Below are positions 9,527 through 19,895 of a DNA stretch of 36,012 bases, piece after piece (the stretch's first letter is position 1; every line of letters begins with the position of its first letter). The stretch is from Asterionellopsis glacialis (taxonomy: Eukaryota; Bacillariophyta; Plagiogrammaphyceae; Rhaphoneidales; Asterionellopsidaceae), in NCBI GenBank assembly GCA_014885115.2, contig WKLE02003491.1, forward strand, positions 8,591 through 44,602. The letters run 5' to 3'. The translations under genes were made by a program, and so were the position numbers. The notes beneath the pieces were generated by a model. That model searched no databases, was not told the DNA's origin, and worked only from the letters and a program-made list of their open reading frames with translations.

Positions 9527-10440
9527 TCACAACAACCAAAACGCAACATCATCTGATGGATATAACAAATGTTGGAGTGCAGTCTTGCACGCATATCCAA
9601 TCTCTTTAGCACTCCCGTGATGGTCGTCTTCTGAATCAACATAGTCCAACATGTTGTCATATTCTTCTTCTTCTTCTTCTTCATGATGATAACAAGCCCC
9701 CCATCAACTTCTTCCTCATCGTCATAAAGAGAAAACGAACTCCGTCCAGCTGCAGATGCGAAATCTGTATATTGACCACTTATTTCCTCACCTGCTTCAA
9801 TATTTCTAGTGGCATATAACACGTCAAGCCTGTTTCTTTCTCCCATTGATCTTGAACACAACAAATATTGCATTCATGCTCCTTACATGCCTCATTCAAA
9901 AAACAACTTTCATCCAGATTGGCATTTCTGACAACTTCTTCTTGTGTTTCTGACTCTATGTTGGTAGTCCTGTTTGTTTTAGTATATTGCATGACATAAT
10001 GCCACGACAAGCATTCACATTTCACAGTACCCAGTGTCTGTTCAATAAATTTACAATACTCAGAACCTTTTGTAAAAGCTGCTGTCTGAGTATTGATCCA
10101 AATCAATGTACCCTTATGTATGGATTCTGTAGCAAACAGACCATGACCTTTATCTGTGGTTTGTCGTACTTCATATGGAACTTGAAAGCTTGATCTGTCA
10201 GGAAGTAACAACAATTTATCCTCTCCAACTATGGAAACATCATGTATAAAAATAGGTCTTGATTGACAAGACATTGCCTTCTTTTACTTTTTTTTTTGCA
10301 GCATGTTTTGCTTCTTGAACAAGCTTCCTTTTTCTTGCTTCAAGGTATCTGTCTAGGAGTCCACATTCACTTAGCTGCAATGGACATTTGATACAAAAGG
10401 CACATTCACAATCTTTGTCATGGTTGGCCCTTCTTCCCAT
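9527..10440 (-). pseudogene. SET-domain gene broken by single-base frame shifts
   Basis: Exon 1 is 10440-10288, beginning MGRRANHDKDCECAFCIKCP with closely spaced cysteines. A possible 67-base intron (10287-10221, GTAAAA...GGAGAG) joins it in phase to DKLLLLPDRSSFQVPYEV and then KGHGLFATESIHKGTLIW, the SET N-terminal motif. DESCFLNEAC follows in the position of the NHxC-like motif. The frame then has to shift by one missing base near 9835 to reach DVLYATRNIEAGEEISGQYT, the SET C-terminal motif. A second missing base in a run of six Gs (about 9698-9703) is needed to reach an acidic tail, HHEEEEEEEYDNMLDYVD to DDVAFWLL, ending at TGA 9529-9527. Without the shifts the frames stop early. It is either a young pseudogene or a gene with base-calling errors. 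Alternatively the 10274 ATG is its own start. Confidence 0.6.
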
Positions 10441-11424
10441 GGTGGAGGTTCAAATACTAACTAATTTCAAAATGAGATGACAAACAAAATGATGAGAGCA
10501 AGTAACCCGCATCAACCATTGTTTGCAGTTACAAGTATCAAAAGAAAAAGACAGGACAATAACAGTTGTTTTTTACATTGTCATATTACATGAAGTATGT
10601 ACCAATTGGGATGACATTTCAAACAATAATTGTACTAAGGACAGCAAAACAATTTTATGAGAAAATAGGAAAAGAGCATTTCGCTAAAAGCTAAAAAAAT
10701 TGAAAATACTGCAAAACGAAATTTGGAACATTAATTTGAGGGCAACATACTGAAAAAGTTAATGTACAAATTTTGATAGGACAGTTAAAACGTAACAATT
10801 TGGAATTTCAGAATCAGTGATTTTTGAGAAATGCAGGGACTTGATTGTAGAGATGAAACAATTTAATCCAGTAAAATGGAAAAAGCAATAAATTTTGGAA
10901 AACATTATGGCGCTCCTAGTTGTACATCTGGCATATTCCCAAAAGACACAACAAATATCAAATAATAAATACCAACAGTCCCAAAATAAACAATGGGATA
11001 CTTTGTACAGCAATGCCTTGTTGGGCACAAGGTCCTTTTCATTGGTACTGCACTGGTTTGCTCCCTCCTTGTAGTAGAAAACAGACATTCTTATTTGGAT
11101 AAAACTGGTACAGTACTGTCTTGTTAGGCACAAGGCCCTTCTAGTTAGCACATACTGGTTTGGATCCTTCCTTGGAGTTTCAATGCATTATATCTGGCAA
11201 GCATGTGGATCACAACTCAAGCGGTAAGGTACAACTCAAGTGGTAAGGTACAAAAAAAATACATTTGGAATATGACCGAAATTTTGTATACAGTATAAAA
11301 TATGTTGTGAGAGATAAGAAAAAACATCATTATCACTGTACTAGTTTGGATCCTTCCTTGGAGCTTCAATGCATTTACCACAGGTAAGCATGTGGACCAC
11401 AACTCAAGGAGGAAAGTAAAAAAA
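10441..11424. other. Gene-free stretch with direct repeats
   Basis: AT-rich, with no ORF of convincing composition (the 130-codon minus ORF at 10759-11151 is cysteine- and phenylalanine-rich and matches nothing). The first part is presumably the promoter of the broken SET gene. The second part, from about 11003, consists of diverged direct repeats. Confidence 0.5.
11003..11409 (+). repeat. Diverged direct repeats beside the TIR element
   Basis: Unit 1 (11003-11070) and unit 2 (11107-11175) share GTACAG, CTTGTT(G/A)GGCACAAGG, CCTT and CTGGTTTG followed by TCCTTG. Unit 2 continues into a block (about 11155-11221) that is repeated at 11343-11409: TTTGGATCCTTCCTTGGAG, TTCAATGCATT, then GCATGTGGA(T/C)CACAACTCAAG. 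Within 11217-11247 the phrase CAACTCAAG(C/T)GGTAAGGTAC occurs twice in tandem. No coding content. These may be remnants of an older mobile element. Confidence 0.65.
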
Positions 11425-12259
11425 GATGAGTTCCAGGATTAGGTGGGCCACCCCAGTACCAGAGTGCGACATTTTTAGTCAAGTGAATCAAAGCAAGCAA
11501 GAATACTAGTGTTTTTGCAAAAAAAAACTGGCTTCATCTACTGCATTAGGATGAAGTAAGCTCTTGCTGAACTAATTTTACCTATCACAATATGGGGTAT
11601 GGTTACACTCAGTGAAACACAGTGGGTGTAACCATACCCCATCTTAGGGATCTTACTCCACTGTGGCCTGAGCTTACTTGGTCCTAAGTTAGGCCATTTT
11701 AACAAATTATTTTCACAATTTTTGCAACTGGACCATTTTTTGAATTTGTATCAGTCAGCACATCATAGCCAGCACAATTACAGTATCATCAACATTTTGT
11801 TTTATTGTAAAAAATCTCAGAGTTGGTCTCATTTTTGAGCATGCATCTCCAATTTTGTTAAATGAATTTTGGAGCATTTTCCAAAATATAAAAAATATAT
11901 ATTTGCGTATTCCTTTAAAAAATCTTTTTTTTTCCTGATGTAGATTTTTCTGTACACAAGAAAAAATATGTATCCAATACTAATGACATACACAGGATGA
12001 AAAATGTATTGACAAAAAATAAGTTTTTTGTTCTAACTTGCAAGTCAGCCAGACCAATTTTTGCAAGACCAATTTTAAGCATGCCAGACAATTTTTCAAT
12101 ATAGCATTATTCAATTTTGAATAAACATGGCTTGTACATACCCTGTATATAAATTTATGAGTGTATGGTGATTGTTGCATCTTATTTTTTTAAAACCTTG
12201 CTACAGGGCTTCTACAGGTCAAATAGCACAAAGTGGCCCACCTAATTCTGGAACTTATC
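11425..12259. mobile_element. 835-base element with terminal inverted repeats, MITE-like
   Basis: The left end (11425-11451, GATGAGTTCCAGGATTAGGT then GGGCCAC) and the right end (12233-12259) are inverted copies of each other: 27 bases with two mismatches. The interior has no ORF of note, so it would be non-autonomous. A strong foldback lies at 11546-11687. The flanks are A-rich on both sides (AAAAAAA before, AAAAAT after), which would fit a short A-rich target-site duplication but cannot prove one. No transposase is present in the window, and the superfamily cannot be assigned from the ends alone. Confidence 0.65.
11546..11687. repeat. Foldback (nested inverted repeat) inside the element
   Basis: The inner arms 11592-11608 and 11626-11642 are a perfect 17-base inverted repeat (ATGGGGTATGGTTACAC) around a 17-base loop. 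The outer arms 11546-11563 and 11670-11687 pair at 16 of 18 positions (TTAGGATGAAGTAAGCTC on the left). The unpaired spacers between inner and outer arms are 28 and 27 bases, so the whole structure is almost symmetrical. As RNA it would form a long interrupted hairpin. No poly-T or gene end is adjacent, so it is not read as a terminator. Confidence 0.8.
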
Positions 12260-13397
12260 AAAAATAAATGTAGACTATGACAAATTTTTTTTCATATTTA
12301 TAAAATATGTTGGGATAAATCAACTATGGTTGACAATTTTGAAAACGGGAACTACCAATCCACCATGAGGGTGAGGTAGCCCATCTGGGTGTGCCAGACC
12401 ATCACATCATGAATGTTCAATGTACCTTCCATATCATTGAGGGAGACCAACAAGCCGGCAGGGACAACTTGTGTCATCAGCAAATGCACCCAAATACCAT
12501 GCGTTTCTCGATTTTTCCAAAATTGGATGACGGAGCCAACATAGTAGAAGGGGTAGGGACAATGAGTGTATGAGACAAAAAGAAGGGGATATGGATAGAG
12601 GTGTCATCAGATATGTTGCGACAGCTGTGTATGTCAAGAGGATGTTTGTAGCTTTGGTGGGTTTTGAAGCAATTTGGAGCACAAGAATCTTTTCATATCA
12701 GAAAGGTCACATGTAGATATGGGAGGAGAATAGAGCTAACTTTTTTTTCCTCTATGTATTTTTTCGGGGTGTTCGGTCTTGTATTGCTGGCTCTCACTTC
12801 TATTCTCCGATTGCTAGGGAGTTGGGTGATCCAATCCTGCATGCAGGAATCTCTTGCATAACAGTCTGTATGCATGATCTATGGAACCAGGTACAGTACA
12901 CAGGAAATCTACCTGCAGTAAGCAAACTTTATTATTATGCATTCATTTTTATCAAGCAAGTACCAGTCCGAATTCTAGAGTTAGGACTATTTAAGACTAT
13001 CTGTATAATACAACATATATAATAATAACTGTTCAACTGACCACTGACCAGAGATATTACGACTGAAGGGAACGAGCACGGTCAATAGAATAAGCGGTAC
13101 AGTCAGTATAATAGTACTTGATAGTGTAATTTAAGTGCGGGAATTATTAGCCACTGCGATGCCGCGTACCATGTACCTGGTGCAGGTATGTAAGTAGATG
13201 AGAAGACCGCCAATAAAACATGCGTGGCAAAAGAGAATACCTGTCCCGGTACGATAGAAGATATGAGAAATATGGGATCTTGATAATTTCATTTTTTCCC
13301 AGAAGTGATCTCTGAATATCACATCTCAAAACAATAGCGACGCATCTAGAAAGTTGTCCAACTTCTTTCTTGTTGAAAGAATCATAGTTGCGAAAAA
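12260..13397. other. Gene-free stretch
   Basis: No protein-like ORF on either strand; the short ORFs (12391-12573, 12434-12682, 12664-12861 and others) overlap each other and lack features. GTACC near-palindromes occur at about 12886 and 13173. The last 100 bases are the presumed promoter of the membrane protein gene at 13398. Confidence 0.5.
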
Positions 13398-14243
13398 ATG
13401 TCTCGAGTTAAAGCTCCCGCCCACACAGACAACGATATCAAGTCTGTGTATGCCCTCAAGGTTTTCTTTGCCTACCTTAGCATCGCTTTGCTAGCCGGTC
13501 GAGTCACTTTGAATTTCCAACTTGCACTTGGTATCTTCTTTACTTACTTTTTTTGGAATTTGTTTTGGATCAAGATTCTTGTTCAGTCACCCAATATCTA
13601 TTCTCTCCGTGTACCAACAACGATTATAGATGATTGGATTCAAGTATCAATTCCAAGTGCTGATGGTCCAAGGATTCGTAAGGATCGAGTCGTAACCTCC
13701 ATATCCGAACTTTCCGGTATCCGTGGAGCTCATATGATGGTTTCTCTGCGAATTATGTCTGCTCTTATGAGTACCCTGGCCTTGGTTGCAATTCATGTTG
13801 ACCTTCATTATCGGAATGCTGTATTCTTGAATATCAAATCTGGCGCTGATATGGTACCAGTTTGTATGTTTTTATTTATATTTGGTTCATTTTGTGTTGG
13901 ACATTTCGAACTAAACTTGATGGACAAACTCCATTCTTATTTACACTATGTTGGTGTCTTGTTACTTTTAACGGGGACATTGTGTATTGGATTTGTTACC
14001 AATTGGTCGCTGTTATCTATTGTTATGATTGTAATTGAATTTGGCATGTGCTTCCTATGGTTTTGGATCAGTGCCAAAGTTCAGTTAAAGTCCGACGACA
14101 TTCGTGTCGTGACGAGAAATAGCAAGCTGTGCATAGGTATCGAACTAGCCATGTTTCAAGTTACCAATTTGATAATTATGTTCACTGTCCATGCATTAGG
14201 ACCGAATGAAGGGAATATCTGGGTTTCCCCATTCACCCAGTAA
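13398..14243 (+). CDS. Multi-pass membrane protein, unknown function
   Basis: 281 residues, intronless, from the first in-frame ATG. About six to seven hydrophobic segments are visible: near 18-38, 42-62, 118-138, 152-175, 183-205, 207-227 and 248-268. A polar loop between the second and third (PNIYSLRVPTTIIDDWIQVS and on to RIRKDRVVTSISELSG) is the longest soluble part. Charged or histidine residues sit at helix edges in GHFELNLMDKLHSYLHYVGV. That pattern is loosely reminiscent of small multi-helix families such as Frag1/DRAM/Sfk1, but I cannot confirm it. There is no signal peptide beyond the first helix and no plastid motif. The spacer to the convergent F-BAR-like gene is 168 bases. Confidence 0.7.
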   Translation: MSRVKAPAHTDNDIKSVYALKVFFAYLSIALLAGRVTLNFQLALGIFFTYFFWNLFWIKILVQSPNIYSLRVPTTIIDDWIQVSIPSADGPRIRKDRVVTSISELSGIRGAHMMVSLRIMSALMSTLALVAIHVDLHYRNAVFLNIKSGADMVPVCMFLFIFGSFCVGHFELNLMDKLHSYLHYVGVLLLLTGTLCIGFVTNWSLLSIVMIVIEFGMCFLWFWISAKVQLKSDDIRVVTRNSKLCIGIELAMFQVTNLIIMFTVHALGPNEGNIWVSPFTQ

Positions 14244-14411
14244 ATCATGATCTTTTTTGGAAGTGCTCTCTACAACGACTCAACAGTTTTTTTCGTTCTT
14301 GGTCTCAACCCTTTAGTGTTCGCAATACACAAAGTTATATCATTCTAGAAATAAAACAAGTGCGTCCGAGGATAAAACTAAAACTATTTAATTAAATGTT
14401 CCAGCTTATTT

Positions 14412-17400
14412 TTATTCGTCATCCGACTCGAGTTCAGGTGCTTGGGCATGTAGAAATTTAAAAATATCTTTCGCAGGTGGTGACGAACTGCCTACCGTCT
14501 CACTATACAACGATACCTCATCTTTATCTTCATCATCTGCAGGGTAGGATACCACACCTTCATCCGCAGGTAGTAGGCACCCTTTTTCAATCAACCAATT
14601 GACAGCTTCCTCTGGCAGGTCACACCGAAGTCTCATAGTCCTGGTAGACGTTTTACGAACGACACCCACACGGGATTCGGATAAAGTCACTTCACGAGGT
14701 ACTTTGTTGGATCTCTTGACTGTGGTGCGAGGCAAAAAGTACGTTTCCCAGGGAGACAAAGTTTTTAACAATGATCTTGCCATGCTGCTTCGATTTCTAA
14801 TATCTAGACTAGGCAACAATGACAGGAATGCCTCCTCGGGTGTCAAACGCCCCCCCTCTTTAATTGGGATATCGAAAATGTGCAAAAACGAATTATCTGA
14901 CACCACAGCCAACATTCGGTACCACCTCATCCGAGTCTTTACTTCGACTACCTTGGAATCACAATTCAGCATGGGTGATTCTAATGGCGTAATACCACTT
15001 TCTTCTATTCCAACAGCATCTGCAGACAACTTATCCAAACCCTGGAATGTCTCACCTAAATCTTGTTCAAGTTCATCGTGTGTTGTAAATTTCCCTACCA
15101 ACTCTTGTAACATGGGTGTGTGAGCTGATTGGATGCCCGCAAATAATCGTAAATGTCGGGACACAAACAACCGAAGGATGTCTTCAAGTTTCAAACGCCT
15201 TTCACGTTCATTCTTGGCAACTTCATCTCGAAGTTCCTTCCACCCTAGTTTCCATGCCAAGGCTTGGTATGTTACAGCTACACGATAATGCATCTGATAA
15301 ATCCACACATCAGTTTCAGTAGAAGTTGTATTTGAAAGTGTTCCCGATTTTGCTGAAGAACTTGGTTTCTTTTCTTCAATGTCGTCACTTTCATGGTTTG
15401 AGTCATCACCACCACTGTTCGATACCTCTGCTGAATCTTCTCCATTAGAACCAGACGAAATGTTTCTAGATGACAAAGGCTTTTGTACATTTTCAGCAGA
15501 GGACACTGATATGGACGAAGATGACTTTCCATACAATTCTAAACCAGGCACATTCATCACATCAAGGCCTTCTTCTCCTACCATCATGGTATCATACACC
15601 TCTGCGATAACGTTAGTAGAGCGTAGTGCGAAAAATGGTTAGAGAGAAGGAATAATTTTCAAGCAGGATTTCACACCAAAATGCACATCCACCCAAGAAC
15701 GTAAGTATGGCATTGGAATTACTGCTTGTATCAACAAAAGATCGTCAACAAAACTATAACTCAACAAGATAATTACTTACTCCATGTTGTATAAACTTTT
15801 GCTTCAGCATTTTTTAAGTCAGAAAAGATAGAAGCAGCCAACTGTTCAACTTCATCCGCCTTGGCTTTTGTTTCTATGTAAAATTGATTCACTTTTTCAC
15901 ATATATCTTCACGTAAGGTATCCGAACTTTGTTGAAATCCATTCCCAAGAGTTGTTTGTGATTGGATTAATCCATATAATATATCACCCATATACGTCTC
16001 GTTGAATTCATCATCAGGGTTGGTATTACGTTTCGTAGCCAGATTCTTTTGTTTACGTCCACCTAAAACTTCATGGTCATTATCATCTAAGAATACATCA
16101 TTTGCGATAGCCTTGATGGCTTCAGCATATGTACCATTAGCAGATGTTAAACCTAAAATGAATCGTTTGGTACGTGCAACTTCATGTATTCCTGCACGGA
16201 TGTGATGTTCTATAAATGCTTGCCATTGCTTAGCGAAAGAAGAATCACTCAAGAAGGAATACACTGCACGGCGTTTCGATTCATATGCCAACAATGTCAT
16301 ATGCATATCAGTTGATGATACCTTGTTTTTGACATTGGCCAAGGATGATGAAGGCTGTTCTTCAGAAGGCAAGGGTGGGAATTCAATCTTATTGATTAAC
16401 AAGTTCGCAATTTCTTGTTCTTGTTTATCACTGCTACCAGTACCTGATGTACCTTCACCACCACTGCCATCATCATTGTTCACATTATTCTCACTTCCAT
16501 CCAGATTTTCTTCATGTATGTCCTCCTCATAACATTTGTGTACCTTTGTAAACAAATCTGTTAAATTTGCTTTTGTTCCGGTCCTCCCAACTGGTTTCTG
16601 TTTTCGATCTTTTTCTTCTTCATTTTCCAAGATACCGCGGTCTGTAAAGACCTTTTGTAAATCTATAGTAGCTAATTCAAATGGATAATTAGGTACAACA
16701 TAATAAGCTTCCTTTCGTTGTTTTTGATTCTGCTGCCCATCGCTGTTACTAACACTATGATTATCATTATCACCACCTTCATCATCACCAATCTTTTCTT
16801 TTGTTTCATCGATACTCTTTTCTTCATCATTGTGGGGGTCACTGTCACTATTACTATCGTCTTCAAAATCCATTTCATCCACACGATCATATTCTGAAAA
16901 ATCAATATCTAACTCTTCTAAATCATGTTTTGTTATATACTTTGGCAATTTGACATGTGATTTTTCATCCTCCTTATTATTATAATCCTTGTTTTCGTCC
17001 TTTCTTTTTTTGGAATTGTAAGACCATTTGATTATTTCTGGATGAAAATGATGTAAGGCAATATAATTGGTTTCTTCTGGTTCACCAACCTCGTCCTCAT
17101 CGTCCCCAAATAAGGAGGGTGTCTTGGCACTTGCATTTGACGATTTGCCAGGAGGTAAAATGTGTAACAAATACGATAAACGCAATGTACTTATCATACC
17201 ACCCTTGGGTAAGGTTGTGTATAAACATCTTGGATCTTGAATGCAATAAAATGATGTTGACAATGCATGACAGTCGGAACCACGACCACATAGACATGAA
17301 CGTAATTTAAAGTTTAGAGGTGGTGGCGATTCCTTGTTGATTGGAGATAAAGCTACACAACCATCATCGTCATCATGATCATTCGCATTGCTCTTATTTG

Positions 17401-17683
17401 TTTTCTTACTTGAATTAGACGGTGGAGTTGTTGTTTTATTGGGACTAGTACTATGTGATTTCCGCCTAGGTGGTAAAGCTTCTAATAAAAATTTCCGTTC
17501 CTTCTCCATCATATCACGTTCTTTCTTCAATTTAGAGCGTTCTTGTTCAAGCAACATCCACGCTTCCCTCACATCTTCTGGACTTGATGATTCAGTGATA
17601 TGATCAGGAGCTAATAATGCGCTGCTGTCACTATGAGTGCCGTGTGAGGACGCGACATCGGTATTACTATTGTCCTTTGTCAT
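14412..17683 (-). CDS. Large F-BAR-like protein, two exons
   Basis: Exon 1 is 17683-15781 and exon 2 is 15601-14412. The 179-base intron (15780-15602) starts GTAAGT, ends CGCAG and has a TACTAAC branch-like site 15 bases before its end. Phase-1 splicing (W-K-V-Y-D) gives about 1030 residues. The start is ATG 17683; the frame is open further upstream only through GTG. Residues about 1-100 include a short coiled coil (EQERSKLKKERDMMEKERKF). Long acidic low-complexity stretches follow. A helical region, SKRRAVYSFLSDSSFAKQWQ to ADEVEQLAASIFSDLKNAEA, continues across the intron to YRVAVTYQALAWKLGWKELR and ERERRLKLEDILRLFVSRHL, resembling an F-BAR dimer split by insertions. A strand-rich segment (RMRWYRMLAVVSDNSFLHIF) could be PH-like. 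F-BAR proteins bind and bend membranes and link them to actin; that role here is inferred. Confidence 0.6.
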
Positions 17684-18572
17684 TGCACCTCTAGAACTAC
17701 CGGTGGGAGGTAGAATGAAATGTGGCCCTAGCGATGGAGACAGGGAGGAAGGAAGTGTACAAGAACCCACACCAAGACAAAGACAAAGAGAGAAGTGCGC
17801 AGATTATTTCCAACCAGTTGAGGATACAAATTGTTTGAGCAAATCACCAATGAATCTGTTTTTCATGGTGGGATCCTTCTTGCATTTCCCTCAGCATGAA
17901 ACATCTTTTTTGGCTTCATGTGTAAAGGGTTATTCAATTATTTTATATATTGAAAGAACATAAGATTTATATTTATTAATATATGAAATATATATTATGT
18001 TATGATAGGGAAAACTTATCAAGTACTACATCCAATTTTCAAATGGTTATCCCTGATTCATTTTCGTTGCTTACTTTTTTTTCATATAATTTTTCAGGTG
18101 GATTACGTAGGTCTAATTCCATCAACAGAAGTACCAGGTAGCACAACGACGTACCCTGGTACAAAATGTAATAATATATACATCCTTTTAACCAATGAAT
18201 TTTACGGAAATATGGATCAATTCGAAATATCCAATGTAACGATGATTTTCGGCTCTCATGATGAACAGTATTATTTCATAGCTATTTAATTGGTAAGATA
18301 AATCCTATTTTATTGAGACAAATAAGAAATCAAACAAGGGTAGTGAGAGCATCGTAAAGTCATATCTTCCTAAAATCTGCTTTATATGAATTTAACGAGG
18401 AAAATTTTACAGTATCCTGTATCAAGTACAGTTCTTGCACGTTGGTATACATTTAACGGTTTCAGTTGGACAATATGGGTAGTAAGTAAGCTGGAGTTAG
18501 GGTTAATTTTATAATATTTCAATTTTTAATCGAGAGAGAAGATACAATAATATATTGTATCCTACAAGTTTG
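17684..18572. other. Gene-free stretch
   Basis: The first ~90 bases upstream of 17683 stay open in the F-BAR frame without an ATG and are probably 5' UTR. The rest is AT-rich. Two GTACC near-palindromes lie at 18131-18140 and 18151-18162, in opposite orientation and 10 bases apart. A 95-codon plus ORF (18002-18289) spans them and is judged to be chance. Confidence 0.5.
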
Positions 18573-19895
18573 TTACTTCTTGACTTTCTTCTTCGCAGGT
18601 CCTGCACAAAAGAAACTCGTTAGACTTTTCATACCCTTTTTATTAACCTTGGCAAGTCGTTTTAAACCTGCACTTTGTGCTTTGCTTACTTTGGAAGTTG
18701 TGCTTGTCATTTTGTTTTGGGAAGCATCATGATTCATGGAAGCACCCACCCCAGTAGTTAATTGCATAACTTGATCAATTTCTTCTTCGCCAGGGAGACC
18801 TTGCCATGCGGAAGACGACGATGATAACTTGTTGTGAGTTTCAGCACCGTCGCCTGGAGAAACAATATTTGTAGTGCTACTACTACCCTTTGAAGCAGGA
18901 GTCGTCGTGGCAGTAGCATTGTCTTGCAATACCGAGTTTGTATTCAATTCAAATGAATTACATAATGTTTTAGTCCAGTGAGGCGTCAAGTATTCACAGA
19001 TAACTTGTAAACTTGCTTCCAAAACTTGTTTCTCTTCTTGTTTGGTAAGATTGGTAGTAGATGAAGACACCTTTTTCTTCTTATTATGATTATTCCCAGA
19101 CGAAGAAGTATTCTTTGACTCATTCTTATTATCATCATCATCGTCATCGTCCGCAAAATGAAACGTTGAATGGAATGCACCTGTCCCGCCTGTAATGGCA
19201 TGATTTGATATTTCAGATTTGACATTTTGACGTTTCAGTTGTATCAATTGATTTGTCATGACTTGTAACGTTTTAGATTGTTTTTTCTGTAACCAACGCA
19301 ATGTTTTGGCTTCATTAAATTTGTATAAAATCATATCATCACCAAATTTATCCGTCGTATCAAATAAATTTTTCATTTGGTTCTTGTTTGGATCTGCGGA
19401 TACTATTTCTTGGATATCCTTTGGTAAATCACGTACAAGCTGATCTAATGGTTGCCATTTGTATGTTCTTGTAGTACTATTGCTGTTCTTGTTGCCATTG
19501 CTGTTTTGAAATTTATTCTGTTGAGTGCTTATAGCATGTAACACAAAATATAATGGATCAATACGTGTTGAAACATGCATAGATCCGTTCGACACAATTC
19601 GTGACCCTACCAAAAAAGACCCGTATTCATTTCCCTTGGATGATACACATTGAGTTTCATATATATCTGATGAACCAAATCGTAAATATTGTTGCATTTC
19701 CGAATTCTTATTTGATGACGATGATGATGATGATGGATGAATTAAATTTGAAATCTGAATCGATGAATGATTATTGGAAGTGTTTGTATTCTGCTGGTGA
19801 CGAAAATCGATCAATGTGACAAAGGATAGGTTGTCACCACTTGTACCACTGCCAGGATGATTCTTCAGATCATTGTTGTTACCTTGGAATACCAT
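18573..19895 (-). CDS. RNASEH2B: Ribonuclease H2 subunit B
   Basis: 440 residues from ATG 19895. RNase H2 removes ribonucleotides from DNA and RNA from RNA:DNA hybrids in the nucleus; subunit B is a non-catalytic scaffold with subunit C. Landmarks in family order are LSFVTL (about 23-28), GSFLVGSRIVSNGSMHVSTR with IDPLYFVLHAI (about 92-122), KWQPLDQLV, YKFNEAKTLRWLQKKQ (the family's K-x-KTLxWLxKKV) and a helical domain (VLEASLQVICEYLTPHW). The C-terminus reads KGMKSLTSFFCAGPAKKKVKK-like, matching the PIP box (GMKSxxxFF) and basic tail of the animal protein, which bind PCNA. It is longer than the animal form because of Ser/Asn/Asp low-complexity inserts. The first strand of the N-terminal domain seems missing; a frame from ATG 20071 (ASQQQIIIVGRPS) may supply it through a small unresolved intron. 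Confidence 0.85.
   Translation of the reverse strand: MVFQGNNNDLKNHPGSGTSGDNLSFVTLIDFRHQQNTNTSNNHSSIQISNLIHPSSSSSSSNKNSEMQQYLRFGSSDIYETQCVSSKGNEYGSFLVGSRIVSNGSMHVSTRIDPLYFVLHAISTQQNKFQNSNGNKNSNSTTRTYKWQPLDQLVRDLPKDIQEIVSADPNKNQMKNLFDTTDKFGDDMILYKFNEAKTLRWLQKKQSKTLQVMTNQLIQLKRQNVKSEISNHAITGGTGAFHSTFHFADDDDDDDNKNESKNTSSSGNNHNKKKKVSSSTTNLTKQEEKQVLEASLQVICEYLTPHWTKTLCNSFELNTNSVLQDNATATTTPASKGSSSTTNIVSPGDGAETHNKLSSSSSAWQGLPGEEEIDQVMQLTTGVGASMNHDASQNKMTSTTSKVSKAQSAGLKRLAKVNKKGMKSLTSFFCAGPAKKKVKK

Noticed and set aside
10759..11151. 130-codon minus-strand ORF
   Set aside because: It runs into the direct repeats and has a Cys/Phe-heavy composition typical of AT-rich non-coding DNA.
11592..11642. Transcription terminator
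   Set aside because: The hairpin has no T run after it, no gene ends nearby, and this is a eukaryotic nuclear region; it fits the mobile element better.
15599..15773. Reading the F-BAR-like locus as two separate genes
   Set aside because: The upstream frame ends right after a GTAAGT donor, the downstream frame has only a GTG as start, and splicing restores one frame with a branch-like TACTAAC.
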